DNA of 64,000 bases from Mycolicibacterium vulneris (GCF_002104765.1 NZ_NCXM01000006.1:62001-126000), one strand, 5' to 3'; positions 52,967-61,515 are shown, counted from the stretch's first letter. Program-made: numbers and translations. Notes: generated by a model from the letters alone, not told the origin.

Positions 52967-54568
52967 ATGCCTTTCGACCACCGTCAGCTGCGCGACAAGT
53001 GGTATAGCGCCGGTTGGTACTCCGACCGCACCTGCCTGGACGCCTTCGAAGCGGGGGCGGTCGAGCACAAGGACGTGCCGTTGACATTCGTCATCGGCGA
53101 TTCGGTGTCCAGTCCGACGGTATGCGAAATCCACGACCGGGCCGTGGCGTTGGCGGCGTCGTTGCAGCGGCTGGCGGTGCGCGACGGCGACGCCGTCGCG
53201 GTACAGCTGACCAATCGTGTCGAGTGTGCAGTCGCGTATCAGGCGGTGTTGTTGTGCGGGGCAGTGCTGGTGCCGATCGTGCACATCTACGGTATGGCCG
53301 AGGTGGCCTTCGTTCTCGACCAGTCGGCTGCGAAGGTACTGATCATGCCAGAGCGGCACGGATCGATCGTGTATAGCAACAGGCTGCAAGATCTTTCGCG
53401 GATCGACTCGCTGCAGCATGTCGTCATGCTGGACGCCGAGCCGGGCGAGGGCTATCTCGCGTGGTCGCAACTGGACACACCCGCCGCCCGGTACCGGCGC
53501 CCCGCAGTGGCCGCCGACGACGTCTGTCTGCTGCTGTACACATCGGGCACCACGTCGGCGCCTAAAGGCGTACAGCACACCAACAACACGGTTCTCGCCG
53601 AGCAGAGAACCATGCCGGCGCTGCTGGCCGGTAAGCCCGACGACGTGTCGCTGGTGACCTTTCCGCCGGGCCACATCGCGGGCGTCGGGTCGATGCTGCG
53701 GCCGTTGCTCAGCGGCGCCCGGACTGTCTTCATGGATGGTTGGGACCCGGCGCGGGCGGTCGAGGTGGTGCACCGTTTCGGCGTGACCTGCACCGCGGGC
53801 ACACCATTTCACCTCGCGGGCATCCTTGATCTGGGTGACACCGGAGACAAGCTGGCAAGTCTGCGGGAGTTTCTGGTCGGCGCCGCACCGGTCGCCGAGG
53901 AGATCGGCCGGCGTGCTGCGCAAGCCGGGATCAGCACCTTCCGCAGTTACGGCGCCACCGAACATCCCACCGTCACCGGCGAACACGAGGGACAGCCGCA
54001 GTGGGCCCGGCTGGGTACCGATGGAAAACCGCTCCCGGGCTCCGAGATTCGCATCGTCGGGTCAGACGGCACGGACTGCCCGATCGGGATAGGTGGCGAG
54101 GTCGTCGTGCGCGGTCCCGATCAATTCATCGGATACCAGGATTCCGCTTTGAACACTGAGGCGTTCACTGACGACGGTTGGTTTCGCACCGGCGATCTCG
54201 GGCACCTTGACGCCCACGGCAGATTGACCATCACCGACCGGATCAAGGACGTCATCATCCGCGGTGGCGAGACCATCTCCTCCGGTCAGGTCGAAGAGGT
54301 ACTCAACGCACATCCCGCCGTCGCCGACGGCGTTGCCGTCGCGGCCCCGGATTCGCGTTACGGCGACGTGGTCGCCGCGGTCGTGGTCCTCAAACCGGGG
54401 TATGCGCTCAACCTCGACGACCTGCGGGCCCACTTCGCGGCATCCGGGCTGGCCCGGCAGAAGACCCCGGAACGTCTCGCCATCGTCGACGAGCTACCGC
54501 GCACGTCGTTGGGCAAAGTGCGCAAGGCGCAACTGCGCAGTGACCACTTCGGCGCCGCTAGGCGTTAG
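52967..54568 (+). CDS. Acyl-CoA synthetase (AMP-forming)
   Basis: A 533-residue ligase with A3 LLLYTSGTTSAPKGVQHTNN (Ser replaces the Gly of GTTG), A5 YGATEHPTVTG, RTGDLGHLDAHG and the Lys in LPRTSLGKVRKAQLR. It begins MPFDHRQLRDKWYSAGWYS, an N-terminal extension shared by some cyclohexanecarboxylate-type ligases. Its stop overlaps the stop of the convergent NTF2-like gene by four bases. Last gene of the first P450 operon. Confidence 0.92.
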   Translation: MPFDHRQLRDKWYSAGWYSDRTCLDAFEAGAVEHKDVPLTFVIGDSVSSPTVCEIHDRAVALAASLQRLAVRDGDAVAVQLTNRVECAVAYQAVLLCGAVLVPIVHIYGMAEVAFVLDQSAAKVLIMPERHGSIVYSNRLQDLSRIDSLQHVVMLDAEPGEGYLAWSQLDTPAARYRRPAVAADDVCLLLYTSGTTSAPKGVQHTNNTVLAEQRTMPALLAGKPDDVSLVTFPPGHIAGVGSMLRPLLSGARTVFMDGWDPARAVEVVHRFGVTCTAGTPFHLAGILDLGDTGDKLASLREFLVGAAPVAEEIGRRAAQAGISTFRSYGATEHPTVTGEHEGQPQWARLGTDGKPLPGSEIRIVGSDGTDCPIGIGGEVVVRGPDQFIGYQDSALNTEAFTDDGWFRTGDLGHLDAHGRLTITDRIKDVIIRGGETISSGQVEEVLNAHPAVADGVAVAAPDSRYGDVVAAVVVLKPGYALNLDDLRAHFAASGLARQKTPERLAIVDELPRTSLGKVRKAQLRSDHFGAARR

Positions 54569-55155
54569 TGTGACCGGACCCCGAAGTCGATGTCCGCAAT
54601 GCCGGAGAACGGCGTGAAGCCGGCCTTGTCCAGCCATGACGGCGCTGCCTTATGTCCCGGTTCGGGGCGTGCCCAGTCCACCCAGGAGCCCCAGTCCTCG
54701 CGGCGCAACTTCTGTTGCAGCGTTTGCGGATGCGCGTCGGCGGCCGTGGCATAGCGCTTCGCGAATTGCTTCATCTCGGCCGGAATCCAAACGTCCTCCT
54801 CGGAACGCCACTTGCCGCCGCCGGCATATTCGATGAATTGATACGAGGGGAAGTCGATGGGCAGACCGCCCGGTTGCGGATTGTCGGCGCGATTGAGCAC
54901 CTTGTATGCGACCCGCGTGCCGTCGACGATGTACCAGACCAGCGGACTGTAGACCTGCGGTGCGGCACCCATCGTTCCCTCGAGGAACTTAGTGATCTCC
55001 GTCGGGCCGGTGAACGTTCCGTAGAAGTGGTCGAAGTACGTCGCGTCGTCGGTGAACAGGTGTGCCCAGGCGTGCCAGTCCTCGAGTACCGGCCCGGTCA
55101 TGAAATACCGCCGGAACTCCCGCTCGACCTCTTCGACGTCCGCCGTGGTAGTCAT
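54565..55155 (-). CDS. NTF2-like (SnoaL-fold) protein
   Basis: A 196-residue protein with an NTF2-like first part: EVEREFRRYFMTGPVLEDW, then LFTDDATYFDHFYGTFTGPTEI and a C-terminal stretch with EEDVWIPAEMKQFAKRY. Such proteins act as isomerases, hydratases or ligand binders, and the His/Asp pair of TDDATYFDHF could be catalytic. ATG 55155 overlaps the SDR stop (ATGA), so it is translationally linked to it. Last gene of the second P450 operon. Role not assignable. Confidence 0.8.
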   Translation of the reverse strand: MTTTADVEEVEREFRRYFMTGPVLEDWHAWAHLFTDDATYFDHFYGTFTGPTEITKFLEGTMGAAPQVYSPLVWYIVDGTRVAYKVLNRADNPQPGGLPIDFPSYQFIEYAGGGKWRSEEDVWIPAEMKQFAKRYATAADAHPQTLQQKLRREDWGSWVDWARPEPGHKAAPSWLDKAGFTPFSGIADIDFGVRSH

Positions 55156-56075
55156 CCTCCGAGCCGCAGGCCCGTGTTTCGGGTGCCAAACACGTCGGTG
55201 GCCATGATGGCGCCGAGTTTCTGTGCATCCCAGCGCTTTTCGCCGTTCGAGACAGACGCGACGGGGTGCCAGCCCTTCAGGAGCTGGAGATGTTCGCCCA
55301 TCGCACGGATCACTTGACCGCTGACGTGGCCGGCCTCGGGGCTGGCCAGCCAGGCCACCACCGGCGACCCCAGTGAGGGGTCCTTGGGGTCGAACTCGTC
55401 CTCCGCGCGCTCGTCGGGCTCGATCGGAGCCTGCGCGCCGGGCATGGAGGCCGACATCCGGGTGCGCCCACCCGGGCTGATCGCGTTGACGGTGGCGCCG
55501 ATCGACGCCAACTCCAGGCTCAGTGTCTGGGTCAGACCGACGATTGCGGCCTTGGCCGCGCTGTAATTGGTCTGCCCGAAGTGGCCGTGCAGACCGGCGC
55601 CGGAGGTGGTGTTGATGATTCGGCCGTAGACCTTTCCGCCGGATTCCTTCGATTCCGCGCGCCACTTGCGAGCGACCGCGCGGCTGGTGAGCCAGCTACC
55701 GCGAACGTGGACCCGCATCACCAGGTCGAAATCGTCGGCGGTCATGTTCCAGATCGCCTTGTCGCGAACGATTCCTGCGTTGTTGACGACGATGTCCAGC
55801 CGCCCCAGCTGCGAGTAGGCACGCTCGACGGCGAGGTCGACCTGCTCCTCGTCGCCGACATCGCTGAAGTCGGAAACAGCGGTACCACCGCGGCTTTCGA
55901 TGATCGCCACCACCTCGTCGGCCACCTTGCCGGTGCCCTCGCCGGACAGGCTGGTGCCGAGGTCGTTGACGATCACGGTGGCGCCGTGCTTGGCGAGTTC
56001 GAGAGCGTGGCCCCGGCCGATGCCGTGCCCCGCCCCGGTCACCAGGGCGACTTTGCCATCGAGCAGTCCGGTCAT
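55152..56075 (-). CDS. SDR-family 3-hydroxyacyl-CoA dehydrogenase-like protein
   Basis: A 307-residue SDR with TGAGHGIGRGHA, NNAG, TTSGAG and YSAAK, a standard catalytic set. The sequence VIVNDLGTSLSGEGTGKVADEVV after the second strand matches the 3R-hydroxyacyl-CoA dehydrogenase part of peroxisomal multifunctional enzymes, so oxidation of a hydroxyacyl-CoA is likely. It lacks the mycofactocin-type insertion and probably uses free NAD. It overlaps genes on both sides and lies downstream of a DUF35 gene. Confidence 0.9.
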   Translation of the reverse strand: MTGLLDGKVALVTGAGHGIGRGHALELAKHGATVIVNDLGTSLSGEGTGKVADEVVAIIESRGGTAVSDFSDVGDEEQVDLAVERAYSQLGRLDIVVNNAGIVRDKAIWNMTADDFDLVMRVHVRGSWLTSRAVARKWRAESKESGGKVYGRIINTTSGAGLHGHFGQTNYSAAKAAIVGLTQTLSLELASIGATVNAISPGGRTRMSASMPGAQAPIEPDERAEDEFDPKDPSLGSPVVAWLASPEAGHVSGQVIRAMGEHLQLLKGWHPVASVSNGEKRWDAQKLGAIMATDVFGTRNTGLRLGG

Positions 56076-56506
56076 GGGTTCTCCTCGCTAGGTGTGAAGA
56101 CTGTCAGATAGGGGCTGTCGGGATCGGTGTCGTCGACCGGGCGGAAGACGGCGGTAACCGGCATTCCGACCCGAAGGTCGTCGAAGTCCGCGCCTTCAAT
56201 CGTCGTCATCAGCCGAGGGCCTTCGGTCAGTTCGACGAGCGCGGCGACATACGGCACTCGCTCCTTGAACGGCGCCAGATCATTCACGTAGACAGTCGAA
56301 TACGTGTAGAGGGTTCCAGTTCCGCTGGCCTGTACGGGCGCAACGTCCTCGCTCCAGCAGAACGGGCAGAACGGGCGGGGGTAGTGATGGACCTTGCCGC
56401 ACGCTGAGCATTCGGCGATCAACAATTGACCCTGCCTGGCGGCCTCCCAGTAGGGAGCGCTTGCCGCGTCGATGGTCGGAATGTCAGCGCGAGCCACCTT
56501 TACCAC
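56072..56506 (-). CDS. DUF35 OB-fold protein with zinc ribbon, no adjacent thiolase-fold partner
   Basis: A 144-residue DUF35 protein: YWEAARQGQLLIAE, zinc ribbon CSACGKVHHYPRPFCPFC and OB-fold strand LYTYSTVYVNDLAP. Unlike the other two DUF35 genes it sits between a crotonase and an SDR and has no thiolase-fold neighbour, so it may serve one of the unpartnered thiolase-fold proteins (762 or 37036), or a partner outside the window. The GTG at 56506 overlaps the crotonase stop; a GTG at 56497 is an alternative. Confidence 0.88.
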   Translation of the reverse strand: MVKVARADIPTIDAASAPYWEAARQGQLLIAECSACGKVHHYPRPFCPFCWSEDVAPVQASGTGTLYTYSTVYVNDLAPFKERVPYVAALVELTEGPRLMTTIEGADFDDLRVGMPVTAVFRPVDDTDPDSPYLTVFTPSEENP

Positions 56507-57303
56507 CCGGTGAACTCGGTCGGTCGTTTCTCCACGAACGCCTGCACGCCCTCGGTGGAGTCGTGTGAATACGACTGGATCTCCTGTGCCATTGCCTCCG
56601 CGACGAATGCACCGGAGCGGTCGGTGTCGGGTGAGTCGTTGAGCAGCCGTTTGGTGAACGCGATCGCGGAGGTCGGCGCTCCGGCCAACCGGCCGGCGAA
56701 GTCGGCGACCGTAGCGTCGAAGTCGGCGGCGCTGACCACCCGGTTCACCAGACCTAGCGTGAATGCTTCGGTGGCTGAGAGCTTTTCGCCGAAGAACGCC
56801 ATCTCCTTGGCTTTCTGCATGCCAATGCGGCGGGGCAGTAGATAACAGCCGCCGCCGTCGACAACCAGCCCACGCTTGACGAATGACTCTGCGAAGTAGG
56901 CGTTTTCAGTAGCGATCACCAGGTCGGAGGCGTACACGACGTGGGCCCCCAGGCCCGTGGCCGCACCATGCACTGCGGCAATCACCGGTTTATTGCAGTC
57001 CAGCACGCTGGCCACCAGCTTCTGGGCGCCGTTCATGATGCGCCGGGTCGGCTCCAGCACTCGCTTCTCGCCCCGCGCGCGCCGTTCGGCGAGCGATCCA
57101 ACGTCGGCGCCGGAGCAGAAGTGCTTGCCGTTGGCCCGCAGCACCACCACACGTACCTTCTCGTCGGCGTCGGCGGCGGCCAGTAGCGCGATGAGGGCAT
57201 CGCGGTCGTCGGGACGTACCGCGTTGGCGGCTTCGGGCCGGTTCAGGGTGATCGTCAAGACGCCGTCCGCGATGTCGGACAAAACTGCTGCCTGCGTGTT
57301 CAT
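56500..57303 (-). CDS. Crotonase-family protein, isomerase-like active site
   Basis: A 267-residue crotonase with LNRPEAANAVRPDDRD and FCSGADVGSL. The first Glu position reads TGLGAHVVYASDL and the second ESFVKRGLVVDGGG, with Asp in the place used by PaaG and delta3,delta2-isomerases. Double-bond migration or another enolate reaction is more likely than hydration. It overlaps the P450 gene upstream and the DUF35 gene downstream, inside the five-gene second P450 operon. Confidence 0.86.
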   Translation of the reverse strand: MNTQAAVLSDIADGVLTITLNRPEAANAVRPDDRDALIALLAAADADEKVRVVVLRANGKHFCSGADVGSLAERRARGEKRVLEPTRRIMNGAQKLVASVLDCNKPVIAAVHGAATGLGAHVVYASDLVIATENAYFAESFVKRGLVVDGGGCYLLPRRIGMQKAKEMAFFGEKLSATEAFTLGLVNRVVSAADFDATVADFAGRLAGAPTSAIAFTKRLLNDSPDTDRSGAFVAEAMAQEIQSYSHDSTEGVQAFVEKRPTEFTGW

Positions 57304-58601
57304 GGTGTGTACGTGGCCTTCAGGTGTTTGATGCCGTTAACGAAGTTCGACCTCAGCATGACCGGTTCGCCCGCGGCGGTGATGTCGGGGTAGCGCGCGT
57401 AGAGCATCTGGAATGCCACGTTCAGCTCAAGCCGGGCCAGGTGCGCACCCAGGCAATAGTGCGGTCCCGGGCCGCCGAAAGCGATGTGGTTGTTGGGTTT
57501 CCGCGCGATGTCGAAGCGCTCCGGCTGGTCGAAGACCGCGGGGTCGCGGTTAGCGGCGGGATACCAGACCACAACTTTGTCGCCGGCGTTGAAGGTGTGG
57601 GTGACCTCGCCGTGGGCGTCGGTCAGCGTCACGCCGTCGCGGGTCACCGTACGGCGAAAGTGGATCACCGGGCTGGCGTATCGCAGGATCTCCTCGACCG
57701 CGGTGGACGCCATGTCGTCGTAGTTCGCCAACAGTCGGTCGCGCTGCTCGGGGTGGGCGCTGAGAATGAGCAGCCCGTGGGTCAGTGCATTGCGGGTGGT
57801 CTCGTTGCCCGCGCCGATCAGCAGGATGAAGAACTTCGCCAGCTCCTGGGGTGTGAGGTTTTCTTCGTCGGAGTTGACCAGTTTGCTGATCACGTCGTCG
57901 CGGGGATGGGCGATGCGGTCCTCGGCGATGCCCTTGAGCAACTCGATGAGCTGCTCGCTGATTTTGGTGACCGCGGCTCCGATGCCCGCGACGGTCTGGT
58001 CGGGTACGTACTCGGGGTCCGAGGCGCCGAGCACGATATTGGTCGCCCGCAGGATGAACTGTTCGTGTTCGCGTGGAACGCCGAGCATGGTGTCGATAAT
58101 GCGCAGCGGCAGCAGCGTGGCGAACGAAGAGACGAAGTCGCACTCACCCGTGCGCGGCATCTCCTCGAGGATCTCGGAGGTGGTCTCTTCGACCAGGCCA
58201 CGCAGCTCGGAGAGTATGCGCGGGGTGAAGCCCCGCGAGACGATCTTGCGTAGCCGCATGTGTTCGGGATCGTCCATGTCGATGATGGAGCCGCGGTATT
58301 CGCGCATCTCGGCGGTCTGGTCGAAGATCTGCGTGCCCTGCCCGGAACTGAAGTCGCCGGGGCGGCGGCTGATGTCGACGACGTCGCGGTGGGCGCCGAT
58401 CGCCCAGAACCCTCGGGGCCGCGGCGAGTCGGGTCGGTTGGTGCGGACGAACACCGGGCCGCCGGCCTCGCGAAGGCGCCGGTAGAGCTCGCTCCGTTCA
58501 GCCGGACGCTCCTGCCACCACCGCAGATCGATCAGTGGTGCGAACTGCTGCTCGTCGGTGTCGATCGCGCTCACAGCACCCGATTCTGGCACCCATGTCA
58601 C
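57300..58601 (-). CDS. Cytochrome P450 (CYP125/CYP124-like motifs)
   Basis: A 433-residue P450. I-helix LLIGAGNETTRNALTHG, K-helix EEILRYASP and heme motif FGGPGPHYCLGAHLAR (Cys383) resemble the mycobacterial CYP125/CYP124 group, which hydroxylates terminal carbons of sterols or branched lipids, but assignment to that group is only by motif. The GTG at 58601 is used; in-frame GTGs at 58592 and 58574 are possible. It leads a five-gene minus-strand operon and diverges from a Gfo/Idh/MocA gene across a promoter with a TAACGTTAGTGTCA site. Confidence 0.93.
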   Translation of the reverse strand: MTWVPESGAVSAIDTDEQQFAPLIDLRWWQERPAERSELYRRLREAGGPVFVRTNRPDSPRPRGFWAIGAHRDVVDISRRPGDFSSGQGTQIFDQTAEMREYRGSIIDMDDPEHMRLRKIVSRGFTPRILSELRGLVEETTSEILEEMPRTGECDFVSSFATLLPLRIIDTMLGVPREHEQFILRATNIVLGASDPEYVPDQTVAGIGAAVTKISEQLIELLKGIAEDRIAHPRDDVISKLVNSDEENLTPQELAKFFILLIGAGNETTRNALTHGLLILSAHPEQRDRLLANYDDMASTAVEEILRYASPVIHFRRTVTRDGVTLTDAHGEVTHTFNAGDKVVVWYPAANRDPAVFDQPERFDIARKPNNHIAFGGPGPHYCLGAHLARLELNVAFQMLYARYPDITAAGEPVMLRSNFVNGIKHLKATYTP

Positions 58602-58674
58602 TTATAGGCAATGCCGGGGTGCTGGATCAGATCGGGCAATGTCTCAATATTTGTTCGCTCGCGGCACGAGTTAT

Positions 58675-58689
58675 CTAACGTTAGTGTCA
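58675..58689. promoter_or_regulatory. TAACGTTAGTGTCA operator-like site with palindrome
   Basis: CTAACGTTAG (58675-58684) is a perfect 10-base palindrome. TAACGTTAGTGTCA (58676-58689) matches 12 of 14 bases of the site at 48570-48583 in the TetR promoter. It lies between the P450 start (58601) and the oxidoreductase start (58718). Confidence 0.58.
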
Positions 58690-58717
58690 CTGCAAACGGA
58701 GGAACGGAGAAGAGCAC

Positions 58718-59800
58718 ATGACTTTACGGGTCGGCATCATCGGCGTCGGGTGGGGCGCACGTGTGCAGGTGCCCGGTTTCCGGGCGGCGAAGGGCTTCGA
58801 GCCCGTCGCGCTCTGTGCGCGTACACCCGATCGGCTGGAGCGTGCGGCGGCCAAACTGGGCATCGAACAGACCTCCACCGATTGGCAGTCTTTCGTTACC
58901 CGCGACGACCTAGACGTCATCTCGGTCGCGACTCCCACCGTGCTGCACCACGAAATGACGATCGCCGCACTGGCGGCGGGGAAGCCGGTGTTGTGCGAGA
59001 AGCCGCTGGCGGGCGACCTCGAAGCGGCCCGCCACATGGTGCGTGCTGCGACCGATTCCAAGCTGCCCACCGCCTGCTGTTTCGAAAACCGGTGGAACCC
59101 GGACTGGTTGGCAGTCGCCGACAAGGTGCGCTCGGGCTTTCTCGGTTCGCAGTACCTCGCCCGGGTCAGTCGCAGCGCGTCGTATTGGCATCCGAGTCAT
59201 CCGCTGCAGGCACATTGGATGTACGACCGCGAGCAGGGCGGCGGCTATCTGGCCGGCATGCTGGTGCACGATCTGGACTTCCTGACCAGCCTGCTCGGCC
59301 GCCCGGTGTCGGTGTGCGCGGAGGTGCGCACCAGCGATCCTGTCCGCGAACTGCCCGACGGGGGGACCCTACCGGTCACCGCCGATGACACCGCGGCACT
59401 GCTGATGCGTATGGAGTCGGGGGTGACCGTCATTTTGAGCCTCTCCGTTATGGGCGCCCACGCCGATCACTACCGCCTCGAATTGTTCGGCTCCGATGGC
59501 ACCATCATCGGCGACGGCGACTTGCGTTCCGCGGCATACAGCCTCGGCGCCGCCACCGATGCGGGATTGAGTCCCCTGACGGTGGATGAACGCGAACCCG
59601 CGCACCCCGAGCGGTTGCCCGGGGGCCTGGCGGGTCACGCCAGCAGGGCTATGGCGCTGATGCTGCAGGACTGGCTGCCCGCGTTCGACGGTGGTCCCAG
59701 CGGCGCGGCTACCTTCGAGGACGGGCTGTTGTCGCTCGCGGTGATCGACGCCGCGCACCGCTCCGCCGAAGGTGGAGGGTGGGAGCAGGTGCAGGTTTGA
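58718..59800 (+). CDS. Gfo/Idh/MocA-family NAD(P)-dependent oxidoreductase
   Basis: A 360-residue two-domain oxidoreductase. IIGVGWGARVQVPGF is the Rossmann turn, CEKPLAGDLEAA the conserved EKP motif with catalytic Lys, and the Asp/His of GMLVHDLDFLTSLLG lie in the C-terminal catalytic sheet. The family commonly acts on cyclic polyols, sugars and related alcohols, with some dihydrodiol dehydrogenases. The latter would fit an oxygenase island, but this is speculation. ATG 58718 has AGGAACGGAG upstream. It is divergent from the P450 operon. Confidence 0.92.
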   Translation: MTLRVGIIGVGWGARVQVPGFRAAKGFEPVALCARTPDRLERAAAKLGIEQTSTDWQSFVTRDDLDVISVATPTVLHHEMTIAALAAGKPVLCEKPLAGDLEAARHMVRAATDSKLPTACCFENRWNPDWLAVADKVRSGFLGSQYLARVSRSASYWHPSHPLQAHWMYDREQGGGYLAGMLVHDLDFLTSLLGRPVSVCAEVRTSDPVRELPDGGTLPVTADDTAALLMRMESGVTVILSLSVMGAHADHYRLELFGSDGTIIGDGDLRSAAYSLGAATDAGLSPLTVDEREPAHPERLPGGLAGHASRAMALMLQDWLPAFDGGPSGAATFEDGLLSLAVIDAAHRSAEGGGWEQVQV

Positions 59801-59984
59801 GATGTGCGACTAAAAATAGGCTTCACCTCGACGGTGGCGGGACCCGAATGAACTGCGTCAAGAGTGAACAACGGCGCGGCTTGCAACGTCGTGATCGCCT
59901 GCCGTTGGCTCCGACGATGTGATTGATCGTCAAGCGCAGAGGGCTGTAGTCGGGACGTAATCAGTAGCGGAAGGGAAGTGCCCA
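59801..59984. other. Intergenic gap before the cupin-like gene
   Basis: 184 bases with no supported gene. No strong palindrome or terminator is seen, apart from AAGGGAAG, the ribosome site for the ATG at 59985. Confidence 0.5.
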
Positions 59985-60488
59985 ATGAGAGGCGGACCGT
60001 CGATCAAGCATCTCGACGACGTACCGGCTGAGGAGATGCTGCGTTATGAGTTCGCAGATGGCCGTACGGCGTCGATATGGGAGAAGTGGATTGAGCTGTC
60101 TCCCCGGTACTTCGCGTTCTGGAACAAGTGGGACCCGGGGGCCATCTCCTCGCAGCACGGTCACACCGGCGATCACAGCAATTTCATCCTGGCCGGCGAG
60201 ATCCGCTGCGGCGACGTGGTCGCCCGCGCAGGCACGCACATCATGCTTGAGTGGGGGGACGTATTCGGACCTTGGGAGGCCGGCCCGCAGGGGTGTGAAC
60301 TGTATGGGTTCATCGCCGGTGAGGGACAACCGTTCGGCGGCGATACCGCCGCGTACGAGGCACTGCTCGAGGCGCGTGGCGCCCGGTCGGTACCGTTACC
60401 GATGCCAAAAAATCTACCGCCGTGGATACGTGCCAAACTGGGTGCCTCATTCACCTCATCGATTACCAACTGGGTGGCGTCGACCTGA
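59985..60488 (+). CDS. Cupin-like small protein
   Basis: A 167-residue protein with a cupin-like strand pattern. FWNKWDPGAISSQHGHTGDHSNFILAGEIRCGD contains three His and an Asp in the place of cupin motif 1, and THIMLEWGDVFGPWEAGP looks like motif 2. A metal-binding single-domain cupin, such as an isomerase or dioxygenase, is possible. The enzyme class is not evident. ATG 59985 has AAGGGAAG upstream. It stands after the oxidoreductase gene and converges with the SDR at 60519. Confidence 0.78.
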   Translation: MRGGPSIKHLDDVPAEEMLRYEFADGRTASIWEKWIELSPRYFAFWNKWDPGAISSQHGHTGDHSNFILAGEIRCGDVVARAGTHIMLEWGDVFGPWEAGPQGCELYGFIAGEGQPFGGDTAAYEALLEARGARSVPLPMPKNLPPWIRAKLGASFTSSITNWVAST

Positions 60489-60518
60489 GCCGCGCGGGTG
60501 TAGCGCCCGGTCGTCGGG

Positions 60519-61346
60519 TTAGTTGAGGGACGAGCCGGCATCAACCGTCACGTGCCGGCCGGTTATCGCTCGCGATTCGTCCGCCGCCAAGAATGCCACC
60601 GCGGCGGACGCATCCGTGTCAGCCCAGGTCGTAACAGGCCATGACATGGTGGAAAGCGACGCCGCGCCAACGCGATCAACGTCGAGCATGACGGGCCGAT
60701 ACAGCCGTCCGGCGTAGCCAGAGTCGTAGCCGTTCTCCGAACCGCTGGCGGTATTCACCCGAATACCAAGCGGCGCAAGCTGTTTAGCTAGCATCTGCAC
60801 ATACTGCGAAACCATCGACTGCGCGAGTTCATACGCCGCCCCGCCCGGTCCCTGCGGCCGATCGTGAAGAGGTCCTTGCGCCGACGATGAGGGACCAGAA
60901 GCGATAAGGGACGCGCCTTCGCTCAAACGTGGCATCGCGGCGCTGAAAGTGTTTACCACGCCGAGAAAGTCGACGTCGAACGTGTCGATGAAGGCCGCGA
61001 TCGGGGCTTCCGCCCGAGTTGGGGCGATGGCGGCGCTCGCGACGACGACGTCGAGCGCGCCGAGTTGCCGTACGGCGGTGTCGACTGCGATCTCCATTTC
61101 GGTTCGATCGCAGACATCGCAGCGGTACACCGCCGCTCGTCGGTCGAGCTTCTCGATCATGCAAGCGGTGCGGTCGAGGTCTTCGCTAGTGGCGAGCGGA
61201 TAGTCACACGAAGGGATGTTGTCACACAGATCTACCAACATGATGTCTGCGCCTTCGCGGGCCAAACGTAGCGCGTGGCTTCGACCCCGTCCTCTGGCTG
61301 CACCGGTCACGAGCGCCACCTTGCCTGCCAGACGTCTGCTGATCAC
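60519..61346 (-). CDS. SDR-family protein with most catalytic residues replaced
   Basis: A 275-residue protein that aligns along its length with the mycofactocin-coupled SDR at 15141, including the insertion DNIPSCDYPLATSEDLDRT and the shared PQGPGGAAY stretch. The NAD-binding TGAARGRGRSHA is intact, but ANAG reads ASAA, the Ser region reads IASGPSSS and YxxxK reads YELAQ. Of the Asn-Ser-Tyr-Lys set only Tyr is kept. It may be a non-catalytic partner or regulator, or use another mechanism. GTG 61346 has GGAGGAG five bases upstream. The frame is intact, so it is not an obvious decayed gene. Confidence 0.86.
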   Translation of the reverse strand: MISRRLAGKVALVTGAARGRGRSHALRLAREGADIMLVDLCDNIPSCDYPLATSEDLDRTACMIEKLDRRAAVYRCDVCDRTEMEIAVDTAVRQLGALDVVVASAAIAPTRAEAPIAAFIDTFDVDFLGVVNTFSAAMPRLSEGASLIASGPSSSAQGPLHDRPQGPGGAAYELAQSMVSQYVQMLAKQLAPLGIRVNTASGSENGYDSGYAGRLYRPVMLDVDRVGAASLSTMSWPVTTWADTDASAAVAFLAADESRAITGRHVTVDAGSSLN

Positions 61347-61413
61347 GTCGCTCCTCCCCAGAGCCATCCCGCGGTCGCGAGCGTCCCGGCAGTGTCCACG
61401 CACTTCAGCCGAG

Positions 61414-61426
61414 GAGATGACATCTC
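61414..61426. promoter_or_regulatory. GAGATG-A-CATCTC palindrome upstream of the SDR
   Basis: A perfect 6-base inverted repeat with a one-base centre, 68 bases upstream of the minus-strand SDR start at 61346 and within the 169-base gap to the alcohol dehydrogenase stop. Likely operator; regulator unknown. Nothing else is seen in the gap. Confidence 0.45.
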
Positions 61427-61515
61427 GCTTCCTTTCTCACGCTGCACTCGGTCGATGTGCCGCCAGATCGTCCGGTCACGTGCCCAGCGGACCTCGTATG
61501 TGAGACCGCATTGCC

